Origin: Syntrophaceae bacterium UBA5619
Lineage (GTDB): Bacteria; Desulfobacterota; Syntrophia; Syntrophales; UBA5619
Direction: 5' to 3'
Length of the DNA: 14,791 nt
Assembly: GCA_002424545.1 (NCBI GenBank)
Contig: DIKL01000087.1
Span: 1 to 14,791 of the forward strand
Of this stretch, positions 6,471 through 14,441 are shown one piece after another. Position 1 is the stretch's first letter, and every line of letters starts with the position of its first letter. Below the pieces are notes generated by a model, which worked only from the letters and a program-made list of their open reading frames with translations, was not told the origin of the DNA and did not search any database. The position numbers and the translations under genes were made by a program.

Positions 6471-7307
6471 TTACGAAACCGTCAGATGATACACGGTCTG
6501 GATCAGCGCCCAGAGCAGGACGGCCGCCGTGATGAGAACGCTTCCCGTGCCAAGAATCCGAAGGAGGGCGGTTTCCGTCTTGCGCTCGTGGTATCCGATT
6601 CCATACGCGAGCAGAAGACCGGCCAGAATTCCTCCCCCGTGCGCCCAGTTGTTGATCCCGGGCAGAAACAGACCGAAAAGGACAAGCCCCACGACCCACC
6701 CCATCGCCTGGCGGTAGATCGCCTCGCCGTAGAGACCGCCTCGGCTCTTTCCATAGTAGAGGATGGCGCCGATCAGGCCGCAGATCGGGGCCGAGGCCCC
6801 GATGGTGAAGGGGATTCCCGCGAGAGAGGAAAGAAAAAACCCCGCGACGCCGGTCCAGAGGTAGAGAATCGCGAAACGGTGCAGGCCGAACGTGTCGAGC
6901 ACGAAGGGCGCGAGCTGCCGCAGCGCCATCATGTTGAAGAAAATGTGCAGGATTCCCCCATGGAGGAAGGACGCCGAGACGAGGGTCCACCAACGGCCGT
7001 AGGCGATCGGAAGGGTTCCGGTCGCGCCGATGAGGAAGAGGCTTTCGTTGGAAGGGGAGAGAAGGGTCAGCGGATTGGCCGATAGACCGAGTGCCGCCGG
7101 GTCGATCAGCAGCGAAAGGAGGTAGAAGACGGCGTTGACGGCCAGAATCGTTATGACCGGATCGAAGCGTTCCGGGGACAATATTCCGGCGACATTCCTT
7201 TTCCACGGGGCGCCCGGGCGGGTCGTACCGCAATAGGGACAGACCGGTTCATCGCTGCTGATCAACTTTCGACAGTTCGGGCAGAGTATGGATTTCTTTT
7301 CGATCAT
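6471..7307 (-). CDS. Rhomboid-family intramembrane serine protease with N-terminal zinc ribbon
   Basis: Predicted membrane protease of 278 aa that cleaves other membrane proteins within or near their transmembrane segments. Residues 9-26 form a zinc ribbon (CPNC, CPYC; C9, C12, C23, C26) on the likely cytoplasmic N-terminus. About six hydrophobic segments follow. The rhomboid signatures are present: HGGILHIFFN (H116, H121, N125) in TM2, catalytic Ser172 in GASAPICG and catalytic His223 in NWAHGGG. The residue after the serine is Ala where many active rhomboids have Gly (GxSG), but the Ser/His dyad is intact. Only a weak GGAGC precedes ATG 7307, which lies 13 bases after the TraB-family stop, so translation is probably coupled. 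The substrate is unknown; neighbouring genes suggest membrane proteostasis. Confidence 0.88.
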   Translation of the reverse strand: MIEKKSILCPNCRKLISSDEPVCPYCGTTRPGAPWKRNVAGILSPERFDPVITILAVNAVFYLLSLLIDPAALGLSANPLTLLSPSNESLFLIGATGTLPIAYGRWWTLVSASFLHGGILHIFFNMMALRQLAPFVLDTFGLHRFAILYLWTGVAGFFLSSLAGIPFTIGASAPICGLIGAILYYGKSRGGLYGEAIYRQAMGWVVGLVLFGLFLPGINNWAHGGGILAGLLLAYGIGYHERKTETALLRILGTGSVLITAAVLLWALIQTVYHLTVS

Positions 7308-7320
7308 GGCGCTGCTCCGC

Positions 7321-8478
7321 TCAGATGAACTTCATGATCACGGGAATGGCTACGAACGTTCCGATCGAGGTCGTCAGGTTGACGACGGCGACCAAAAGCA
7401 GCAGACGTGTGATTTTGTTCCGGAAGAATCCCCGGATCGATACGATGTCCTCCTGGAGGGCGAGAAAATCCTTGACCTGGGGTTTCCGGAGCGACGCCTC
7501 CGTGAGACCAGCGATCCAGCCGGCGGCGATCAACGGATGGAGCGTCGTGACCGGAGCGGCGAGGGCCGAAGCCGCGATGGTGAGCGGATGGGCCAGCAGG
7601 ACCAATGCCCCGAGCCCGGCGAAAGAGGCGGTGATCGCCGACCACCAACTGATCATCTTCAGGCTGGCCTCGGAACCGGAATAGAAGAAGCCGGCAAGGA
7701 AAAGACCGACAATGACCAACGGGAAAAGCCAGCCGGCGAATCGCCCCCAGAGACCCTTCTCGGGAATTCGGGTCAGCGGCTCGATATCGATATCGTCTCC
7801 GATGTGTTTTAAAATGCCAGGCACATGACCCGCGCCGACGACCGCCACAACCCGGGCGCCTGGCGCCTGGCCGATGGTATGCGCGAGGTAAAGGTCCCGT
7901 TCGTCGATCAGGGTTGCTTTCAGGCCGGGCAGCTTTTCCCCGACGGTCTGTAGCGCCAGTTCGAGAACGTCGCTTTTTTTGAGTTTTTCGATCTCCTCCT
8001 CGGTGATTTCGTCGGTGGCGAATAGGGATATCAGGACCTCGGGAAGGAACTTTGTCTTGCTCCAGAAACCCATGTTCCGCCAGGTCCGCAACAGCGTAAT
8101 GCGGATCTCCCGGTCCGCGAGCACAATCTCCGCGCCGATCGCCTCGGCCCGATCGATGGCCCGAAGCATTTCCGCGCCCGGCGTGATGTTGAATTTACGG
8201 GCGATCTTTCGTTGCAGAGAGGCCATGATGAGCTGGGAGAGGAGGATGCTCGTGCGCTTTTCACGGATCACCTTGATGATGTCCGTCTCCTGCCATTGAT
8301 CCTTCTTGCGGATCGCCTCGTAGCGGGGTCGGCATAGTTCGACGCAGACCGTGTCCGGTTGTTCCTCGTCGATGACCCGTTCAACAAGATCGGCGCTTTC
8401 GCGCGAGACGTGGGCCGTTCCGATCAGGATGATCTCCCGACCTTCCCGGGTGACGCGGTGAATGTTTTCGTGTTCCAA
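7321..8478 (-). CDS. TraB/PrgY-family membrane protein (TraB domain)
   Basis: Member of the TraB/PrgY family, whose founders limit pheromone signalling in enterococci and whose fold is related to metalloprotease-like TIKI and EreA proteins. The soluble N-terminal domain carries the family motifs LIGTAHVS, VELCRPRY, the downstream ERD and VVGAGHVPG, all intact. The C-terminal third holds three or four hydrophobic segments (starting at FPLVIVGLFLAGFF, with the last ending at the C-terminus), so the protein is membrane-anchored. Start choice is uncertain. TTG 8478 has the best ribosome binding site (AAGGA, spacing 5) and gives 385 aa with an N-terminus typical of the family. ATG 8514, 8523 and 8562 are in frame (up to 413 aa) but lack a visible site. 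It is the first gene of the operon with the rhomboid and lipoprotein. Confidence 0.85.
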   Translation of the reverse strand: MEHENIHRVTREGREIILIGTAHVSRESADLVERVIDEEQPDTVCVELCRPRYEAIRKKDQWQETDIIKVIREKRTSILLSQLIMASLQRKIARKFNITPGAEMLRAIDRAEAIGAEIVLADREIRITLLRTWRNMGFWSKTKFLPEVLISLFATDEITEEEIEKLKKSDVLELALQTVGEKLPGLKATLIDERDLYLAHTIGQAPGARVVAVVGAGHVPGILKHIGDDIDIEPLTRIPEKGLWGRFAGWLFPLVIVGLFLAGFFYSGSEASLKMISWWSAITASFAGLGALVLLAHPLTIAASALAAPVTTLHPLIAAGWIAGLTEASLRKPQVKDFLALQEDIVSIRGFFRNKITRLLLLVAVVNLTTSIGTFVAIPVIMKFI

Positions 8479-8642
8479 GGATTTCCTTTCCTTCCGACTT
8501 TTCGGGGAGGCCATTAGCAGCATTTGTGCCGTTTGTAAAGGAAAATGGTTTACGGATTTCATGGAAGATGCTAAGAAGATTCAAAAATTGTACGGGCTGG
8601 CCGGTTCCGTTCCCGACGGCAAACCAGCCGCTGAAGGCGGAA
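8479..8642. promoter_or_regulatory. Divergent intergenic region between the traB-like and rlmD-like genes
   Basis: With the chosen starts, 164 bases separate two divergent genes and must hold both promoters. I see no convincing hexamer pair. On the minus strand TTTACA (8534-8539) has a 17-base spacer to a poor TAATGG (8511-8516). GGCTGG...CCAGCC forms an inverted repeat within about 8595-8630, just upstream of the rlmD-like start. If the traB-like gene really starts at ATG 8562, this region shrinks to 80 bases. Confidence 0.4.
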
Positions 8643-9881
8643 ATGGGACGATACGCGATGGGGTCGGGTTTACAGATCGGGGAGCGGGCCCGGGTTCGAA
8701 TCGAGGACGTGGCCTTTGGGGGCGACGGCGTCGGACGGGTTTCCGATCGGGTCCTCTTCGTTCCGTTCACGGTGGACGGCGACGAGGCGGAGGTCGAGAT
8801 TACGGAGATCCGGAAACGGTACGCGCGGGCGAAACCGCTCGGGATTCCGGTGCCGTCGCGCCATCGCGTCCGGCCGATCTGCCCGGTCTACTTGCGCTGC
8901 GGCGGCTGCCGGCTGCAACACATCGCTTACGCACATCAACTGGCGCTCAAGCAACGGCAGGTCGAAGAGACCTTCATCCGGATCGCCGGCCTGACCCTTC
9001 CCCCCGTCGCGACGATCCTCTCCTCCCCGCGGGCGTTCGGTTGGCGCGGAAAGGCGGAATTCCATCTCGCCGGCGGCCGGGGCGGACCGCGCCAAGTCGG
9101 CTTGATGGGACGGGGAAGCCATGAACTTGTCGAGGTCGCACATTGCGGAATCGCCGACGAGTCGGTGAACGTAAAATACGCCGACTTCCGGGCTGCGCTC
9201 GGGTCGGGGAAGATCCGGCCGCCCGGTGAACGCCAGGTCATCTGGTCAGACGAGCCGGGCGAGTCCCCGACGGCGATTTTTACCGGTCCGGGAAGGCCGC
9301 CCGATGTGATCCGCGTGGTCCGCGGCCGGCATTTGACCGTGCCCGGAAGGGGTTTCTTTCAGGCAAACGTTGCGCTGGTCGGGGAGCTTGTCGAACAGGT
9401 GGTCGAGATGTGCGGCCTGACGGGGCGGGAAACGGTGATCGATGCGTACGCCGGATCGGGCCTCTTTTCGATGTTTCTCGGCCCTCGGGCCGGCGTTCTT
9501 TATGGAATCGAGGGGGACCGGGAGGCCGTCCGTTGCGCGGCAATCAATCTGAAGCGGGAAGGGTTTCCGCGGGCGACGTTTTTGCACGGGGATGTCGCCG
9601 ATCTCCTCCGGAAGGAATTCGCGCCCCGCGGCCGGGACGTGGACGTGATCGTTCTCGATCCGCCGCGGGACGGTTGCGGCGATCGGGTTTTGGATGCGGT
9701 GGCGGTTCTTCATCCGGAGCGGATCGTGTACATCTCCTGCAACCCCGCGACGCAGGCGCGGGATGTCCGATTCCTCACCATACGCGGTTACGGCCTCCGG
9801 AGGCTCCAGCCGCTGGACATGTTTCCACAGACAGCCCACATCGAGGCGGTCGCGCTGCTTTCGCGAAATTCCCGATCATGA
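8643..9881 (+). CDS. rlmD: RlmD/RumA-type 23S rRNA (uracil-C5) methyltransferase
   Basis: SAM-dependent uracil-C5 RNA methyltransferase, 412 aa. An N-terminal TRAM domain (about 7-65) binds RNA. A [4Fe-4S] site follows with C80, C86, C89 (CPVYLRCGGC) and C168, the RumA-type pattern. The catalytic domain shows FFQAN (238-242), motif I DAYAGSGLF (267-275), motif IV LDPPRDG (338-344), the nucleophile C366 in YISCNPAT, and the general base E401 in AHIEAVALL. I start at ATG 8643, where AAGGCGG lies close upstream. ATG 8658 is also possible, and the open frame to 8526 adds residues unlike the family. The RumA family contains RlmC, RlmD and RlmCD, and the motifs do not fix the target (m5U747 or m5U1939); the Fe-S/TRAM layout favours the RlmD-like assignment. 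Confidence 0.88.
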   Translation: MGRYAMGSGLQIGERARVRIEDVAFGGDGVGRVSDRVLFVPFTVDGDEAEVEITEIRKRYARAKPLGIPVPSRHRVRPICPVYLRCGGCRLQHIAYAHQLALKQRQVEETFIRIAGLTLPPVATILSSPRAFGWRGKAEFHLAGGRGGPRQVGLMGRGSHELVEVAHCGIADESVNVKYADFRAALGSGKIRPPGERQVIWSDEPGESPTAIFTGPGRPPDVIRVVRGRHLTVPGRGFFQANVALVGELVEQVVEMCGLTGRETVIDAYAGSGLFSMFLGPRAGVLYGIEGDREAVRCAAINLKREGFPRATFLHGDVADLLRKEFAPRGRDVDVIVLDPPRDGCGDRVLDAVAVLHPERIVYISCNPATQARDVRFLTIRGYGLRRLQPLDMFPQTAHIEAVALLSRNSRS

Positions 9882-9947
9882 GAGAGAGCATGAGGAATGA
9901 TGATCCTGGTGACGGCCGACAGCTCCCTGAATTTTTCGGATCGGGAA
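9869..9947. repeat. Nine-base inverted repeat spanning the convergent junction
   Basis: TTCCCGATC (9869-9877), at the end of the methyltransferase gene, and GATCGGGAA (9939-9947) are perfectly complementary with 61 bases between them. The long loop and the lack of a T-tract argue against an intrinsic terminator. The region 9882-9979 has no gene and no other clear element. It also marks the shift from GC-rich to AT-richer DNA. Confidence 0.3.
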
Positions 9948-9979
9948 GGGTAAGGAACAAAAGACGGCAAAGCAAACCG

Positions 9980-12316
9980 CTACATGTCGATACTGGGGAA
10001 CACATCAGACTGCTTGAACTTAAAACCTTGTTCTTCAAAGAGTTTCAGACAGGCATCCACCACATTGGCGTCCAACGCAATTCCCCGTTGCTTTTTTATT
10101 TCTTCGATCGCTGCCGTCGTGCCCCGCGCAGCCCGATACGGCCGGTGGCTGACCATGGCTTCAACCATGTCTGCAACCGCGATAATTCTTGACTCTAAGA
10201 GGATTCTCTCGCCGGATATTCCCAATGGATATCCCGATCCATCCATCCTTTCGTGGTGTTCATAAACCATGTCCACAATGACTGGAATAAAGTCGACTTG
10301 TTTTAATATTTTCCAAGCCACCGCCGGATGAGATCTCATCATGGCCGTTTCAATTTCGTTTAATTTCGCCGGTTTTGTCAAGATTTCAGCGGGAATATAT
10401 ATTTTTCCGATGTCGTGAATCAGGCTGCCCATACGGATCAAGTCGATTCTTTCTTCGGATAAACCCAATTCACCGGCAATGGCGGTGGCCAGCTGTGCCA
10501 CACGTCTTTGGTGACCTGCTGTGTAAGGGTCTCGGGATTCAACGATGATGGAAATCGCGTCAATGGTACTGCTCATGGCCGATTGCAGTTTATCAAGGCT
10601 CCTTTTCAGCTCCATTTCCGATGTTCTGATGTCGGTCAGGTTCTTGAATGTTCCAACCACTCCGATAAAATTGCCTTCGGAATCAAAATTCGGCGCACAA
10701 CTGAAGCTGAAATACCGCTCCGAACCATCCATATGCAGCAGGATGCCCGTTTCTCCCTTGATGGTTTGCTTGCGATCCCTGACCTGCTTGAAGGCCTTGA
10801 TGCTTCTGTACACGTCTTTTTTTCTTGCAATATCGATAAAATATTTGCCGATGATGTCCTCCGGGAGGTATCCCAGGATCGCTTCAATCGCAGGGTTGAT
10901 ATAGGTAAATTCCCCATTAATGCCGAGGGCATAAATGATGTCCGGTGCGTTTTCGCTGAGCGATCGGAAGCGCTCTTCGCTCTCCCTGATTTTCTGATGG
11001 GAGACGGCGTTCTTGATGCTGATCCCGATCTGCGGGGCGATACCCATCAGCAGACTCATCTCCGTCTGATCGAGCGGTTTCTTGGATTGGACATTATCCA
11101 CAATCAGGACTCCCAGGGATTCCCCCGCATATACGATCGGAACGCAGATGAAAGACTGGCTGCCCATAGTACGAACGAAATCAAGACTCTTCGGCGACAG
11201 GTCATTCTCGATGTCGGAGAGATCGTTGACCAAAACTGGTTTCTGATTTCTGAAGGCCTTGACCGCTGTGCCCTTTGAGCGAGGATTATCCAGATGAAAT
11301 TGAATATTCTTCAGGTAATCTTCATTCTTCGGATTATATCCGTAGCTGACCGAATAAACGAGGCGATCTTTTTGCTTGTTGGTCAGCATGATCATGCCCC
11401 GGTCGAAATTGAGCCTCTTGACCAACGACTCCATAATATACCGGAGGAGCTGATCAATCTCGGGCATGGTGGAAGATGCCTGGCCGATCTCCCGGATCAG
11501 CAGGGCTTCGTCGTACCGTTTGTTGATCTGATCCAGGAGACGTTCCGCCGCGTCCCCCTGATTGTGGATATTGGCGAGCAACTCGTTCTTCTCCAGATGC
11601 TCGGTATACAACGTCGTGCCCATCGCTATGAGGATGTACGATAAAACCAAGGAATCCCAGTGAGAGGGACTTAAAAAAGGGAATAAGGCGGCGCATCCGG
11701 CGAAGCCGAGAATAAAAAAGATATTTCGGAGTCGTTTCCAGACCAGAGAGCGGTTCTTTTCCCAAGAGATGACATACAGGCAGCAATCCCCGCCTTTATG
11801 GATGCAGACGGGGTGTTCGATATGGGCAAACTTATAGGTGAAAAGTTTTGCCAGGGACTCCATTGTACCGATGCGGTAAAGACACTGATAGGGTTTTTCG
11901 ACCACCCCTGGTTTTAAAACGGCTTTTGCCTTAAGCTTTCCCGCTCCGAGAGATTTTGTTTCCAGGGTAGCTGCCCTGCTGAGGCGGGCATTAATGTTTC
12001 CCATAACGGTATAAGCCGTCTCTGGTTTAATGAATCCCAGCAGATACTGTCCCAAGGCACCGGTGGCGCGGGACATGGCGGAAAAACGCCCCACTTTTTT
12101 GGATATATCCGGATCTTGAGTCGTTCTCACGAGGATATCGTTAAAGCGATCGCACTGTTTCTGGGTCAGCCAGTGCCCTTCGTCATCAAGCTGGTAGGTC
12201 TCAATATCCGCATGCTGCAACAATGCGGTGATATCTACATGCGGCAGGTACCGTTCAAGGTACTCCACATAGCTCTTGATGATGCGGCTGTTATATAGTG
12301 GGGTGTTTTCCGTCAT
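9980..12316 (-). CDS. Membrane receptor with V4R-like, GAF, PAS and HD-GYP domains (predicted c-di-GMP phosphodiesterase)
   Basis: A 778-aa signalling protein. Domains in order: a V4R-like ligand module (about 10-185, ending in IEHPVCIHKGGDCCLYVISW), two hydrophobic segments (about 198-216 and 222-238), a short coiled coil, a GAF domain (about 277-437), a PAS domain (about 447-562) and a C-terminal HD-GYP domain (about 590-770). HD-GYP residues are complete: AGHQ (H602), HDIGK (H634, D635), SHP (H663), HHERMDGSGYP (687-697) and VAD (D716). The enzyme should therefore hydrolyse cyclic di-GMP. I start at ATG 12316, which overlaps the TGA of the PilZ gene as ATGA, showing translational coupling. 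The frame extends eight codons further only to a TTG (12340). The V4R assignment rests on pattern resemblance; the sensed ligand is unknown. No histidine kinase or GGDEF domain is present. Confidence 0.88.
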   Translation of the reverse strand: MTENTPLYNSRIIKSYVEYLERYLPHVDITALLQHADIETYQLDDEGHWLTQKQCDRFNDILVRTTQDPDISKKVGRFSAMSRATGALGQYLLGFIKPETAYTVMGNINARLSRAATLETKSLGAGKLKAKAVLKPGVVEKPYQCLYRIGTMESLAKLFTYKFAHIEHPVCIHKGGDCCLYVISWEKNRSLVWKRLRNIFFILGFAGCAALFPFLSPSHWDSLVLSYILIAMGTTLYTEHLEKNELLANIHNQGDAAERLLDQINKRYDEALLIREIGQASSTMPEIDQLLRYIMESLVKRLNFDRGMIMLTNKQKDRLVYSVSYGYNPKNEDYLKNIQFHLDNPRSKGTAVKAFRNQKPVLVNDLSDIENDLSPKSLDFVRTMGSQSFICVPIVYAGESLGVLIVDNVQSKKPLDQTEMSLLMGIAPQIGISIKNAVSHQKIRESEERFRSLSENAPDIIYALGINGEFTYINPAIEAILGYLPEDIIGKYFIDIARKKDVYRSIKAFKQVRDRKQTIKGETGILLHMDGSERYFSFSCAPNFDSEGNFIGVVGTFKNLTDIRTSEMELKRSLDKLQSAMSSTIDAISIIVESRDPYTAGHQRRVAQLATAIAGELGLSEERIDLIRMGSLIHDIGKIYIPAEILTKPAKLNEIETAMMRSHPAVAWKILKQVDFIPVIVDMVYEHHERMDGSGYPLGISGERILLESRIIAVADMVEAMVSHRPYRAARGTTAAIEEIKKQRGIALDANVVDACLKLFEEQGFKFKQSDVFPSIDM

Positions 12317-14427
12317 GGTTTTAGAAATTTCTGGATCCAAAAACGGATAAGAAATTTGATTCGCAATTTTGATTTTTCCATCATGTATTCGCCATATTCC
12401 CGACCATAATGAATATCCATGATCCAGAGGTTATATTGCTTTTCTGAAGACAAGCCCTTCGTCTCTAAGTAATGCGATGGATAGATGAGAAGCGGTATTT
12501 TGTCAATCCTGTAACTGCCGGTCAATTGAGAAACGGCCGCGGATAAAATCTCCCAGGGTAAGCCGGCTTCATCGTTAACCAAGACCTTGATCCCGTTCAG
12601 GAAGTCCGACAGGCTGAGGCCGGGATCCGATCGGTTTACAATAAGTACAGCCTTTAATTGACCGTATTGTTTTAGAGAAAGCCGTCGGCAGCTCCGGATG
12701 AAGCCGTGTCGGGCATACAATTGCGACAGAGTTTCCTCATCATCCTTCCTCTTGTTCAAGTACAAAACATTCAGCAGAAGGCCGTCGGAGGTATTCCGAT
12801 AAAAACGGTTTAATTCTTCCAAGTCTTCGCCTGTGCACGGCTCGAGCAACCACCCCTCCGGGAGAGTGCGGCCGGCTTCGGAAGCCGGAAAATTAAGGTA
12901 CGAAAAGAGATCGAGAGAACAGACACGGGGGTTATTAACGTGCCTGGCAAAACCACCGAAAAAATGATCGGGAAAACGGTTTTCCGGACGGAAATAGAAC
13001 ATCAGATAGTCCATCCCGACCGCAGGCAATCGATAGAGACCATCAAAATAACGGACGATTTGCTTCAGGATTTGCAGGCCTGTTCGTTTATGGCCGAACC
13101 GTTTTGCGGCAAGATGATGAACCATCCAGGTTCGCTCGTAGGAACGGACCATGGAGACGTGCCCGTAGATTTCGCCGTTACACTGATAGGTCATCTGAGC
13201 AATAATTTCCGGGTTGTCGCGATATAGCCGCCGATAAGTTTCCTTCATGGGCTTTCGACAAGCCTGGATCAAATTGTATTTCTGGGGATAAATGAAGCCG
13301 CTTTCAAATAGGAATCCCCATAGGCGATCCACATCGACTTCATCGGCAATATGGGTGCCGGGATCGATAACATTCATAATAATATGGCTTAACCGGTTAT
13401 AAGTGACGACGTCCATATCCAGGATAACGAAACCATAGCGGATATGCTTCCTTTTCTCTTCACGACGGTAGACGACCTGCGCCTTGCATTGGATTTTCAA
13501 GGCGCCGGCATAATTCAACGTCAGATTGGGAATGATTATCCCCGGCATGAGAACATCGTCGCTGGCAGAGACAAGAACGGCAAATCCTGAGGTTGAAAGA
13601 TCGAGGATATCCAACTGAAATTTCTTTTTTATCACCGGATGATCGAAGGTGATATTCGGCAGCGGTGTGACGCGTACGCGAGGGTTGCGCAATTTCTTCT
13701 TTGAAAAACGGTTTATTTGGCTGGCTATTGGGGCAAAAATAATATCACGCACATCCGGATCTGATGTCTGTCGGACACAGCGACAGGCTGCCGAAAAAAC
13801 CATCTGTTCATCCCGATACAGGTTGACTGTAGCGGGGCTGTCGGCATTAAACCAGCGGAAGGAACCGGCTACCGTAGGGCTGACTTGGACGGCAAAGGCC
13901 AAGGCGCTGAAATCCGTCACCTGCCCCCTGGCTTGAAACCCATTCTGCATCACCTCGGCATGGATGCCTTGGCAACGATAGCGCCTGGTCAGACGCTGAC
14001 CCAGGATGTACCCCTGATCGGGCGCCTGGATGGTAAAATGATCTTTTTGGACGTCTTTGATTTGCGTCGGCACGAGAAACAACGTAAGTCCGTCCGAGAT
14101 CATTATGTTCAATATAACCGCGTTTTCCGTAAAACGACCACATCCTTCGGGCCAGCGGCAGGTCATCGAACCATTGATACAGGGAGCCGGATGGGCTTGG
14201 ACGAGGAGGTCCTCTTTATAGTGAGGGTGGTGGAGGTGGACATATACCATGTCCTCCATGAAGTGAAGATGGTTCCACATGTTGATCAGTTTGCTTCGCT
14301 GGATGGTCTTGTCATGATTGGGATTCCGGATCATATCCCCATGGTGGAAACGCAATGGGGTCGCTACAGGGGCACGCCGGGAGTGGTCATTGCCCTGCCG
14401 GTCTGTTGGCTGACTGTCTTGGTCCAT
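12313..14427 (-). CDS. Tandem PilZ protein fused to acyltransferase-like (GNAT-type) C-terminal half
   Basis: A 704-aa predicted cytoplasmic protein. Residues about 60-240 look like a YcgR-N plus PilZ unit, with RxxxR (R145, R149) and DFSALA (172-177), where the final Gly of DxSxxG is Ala. Residues about 245-350 form a second PilZ-like domain with RNPRVR (247-252) and DLSTSG (276-281). PilZ domains bind cyclic di-GMP through these motifs. From about 365 the sequence resembles acyltransferases: a strand-helix pattern (about 408-462, QMTYQCNGEIYGHVSMV then RFGHKRTGLQIL), and a second section from about 526 (LLEPCTGEDLEELNRFY). The acetyl-CoA loop is degenerate, so this half is a fold-level guess. 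CGGAG (14435-14439) precedes ATG 14427. The gene follows the hydrolase by 14 bases and is coupled to the HD-GYP gene. The N-terminal 50 residues look low in conservation, so a later start (M32 or M50) is possible. Confidence 0.75.
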   Translation of the reverse strand: MDQDSQPTDRQGNDHSRRAPVATPLRFHHGDMIRNPNHDKTIQRSKLINMWNHLHFMEDMVYVHLHHPHYKEDLLVQAHPAPCINGSMTCRWPEGCGRFTENAVILNIMISDGLTLFLVPTQIKDVQKDHFTIQAPDQGYILGQRLTRRYRCQGIHAEVMQNGFQARGQVTDFSALAFAVQVSPTVAGSFRWFNADSPATVNLYRDEQMVFSAACRCVRQTSDPDVRDIIFAPIASQINRFSKKKLRNPRVRVTPLPNITFDHPVIKKKFQLDILDLSTSGFAVLVSASDDVLMPGIIIPNLTLNYAGALKIQCKAQVVYRREEKRKHIRYGFVILDMDVVTYNRLSHIIMNVIDPGTHIADEVDVDRLWGFLFESGFIYPQKYNLIQACRKPMKETYRRLYRDNPEIIAQMTYQCNGEIYGHVSMVRSYERTWMVHHLAAKRFGHKRTGLQILKQIVRYFDGLYRLPAVGMDYLMFYFRPENRFPDHFFGGFARHVNNPRVCSLDLFSYLNFPASEAGRTLPEGWLLEPCTGEDLEELNRFYRNTSDGLLLNVLYLNKRKDDEETLSQLYARHGFIRSCRRLSLKQYGQLKAVLIVNRSDPGLSLSDFLNGIKVLVNDEAGLPWEILSAAVSQLTGSYRIDKIPLLIYPSHYLETKGLSSEKQYNLWIMDIHYGREYGEYMMEKSKLRIKFLIRFWIQKFLKP

Positions 14428-14441
14428 CCCAGCGCTCCGGA

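Noticed and set aside
6445..7233. 262-codon minus-strand frame overlapping the rhomboid gene
   Set aside because: It is in a different frame from the rhomboid protein, is Arg/Pro-rich, and lacks the hydrophobic segments that the real frame shows.
8595..8670. Resemblance to a c-di-GMP-I (GEMM) riboswitch upstream of the rlmD-like gene (GGCAAACC followed later by GGGACG)
   Set aside because: The conserved GACGCAAAGCC block and second helix are missing, and the match runs into the coding sequence. Given the c-di-GMP genes nearby it was tempting, but support is too weak.
10508..11278. 256-codon plus-strand frame inside the HD-GYP gene
   Set aside because: It is the complement of well-defined GAF and PAS domains and has no domain pattern of its own.
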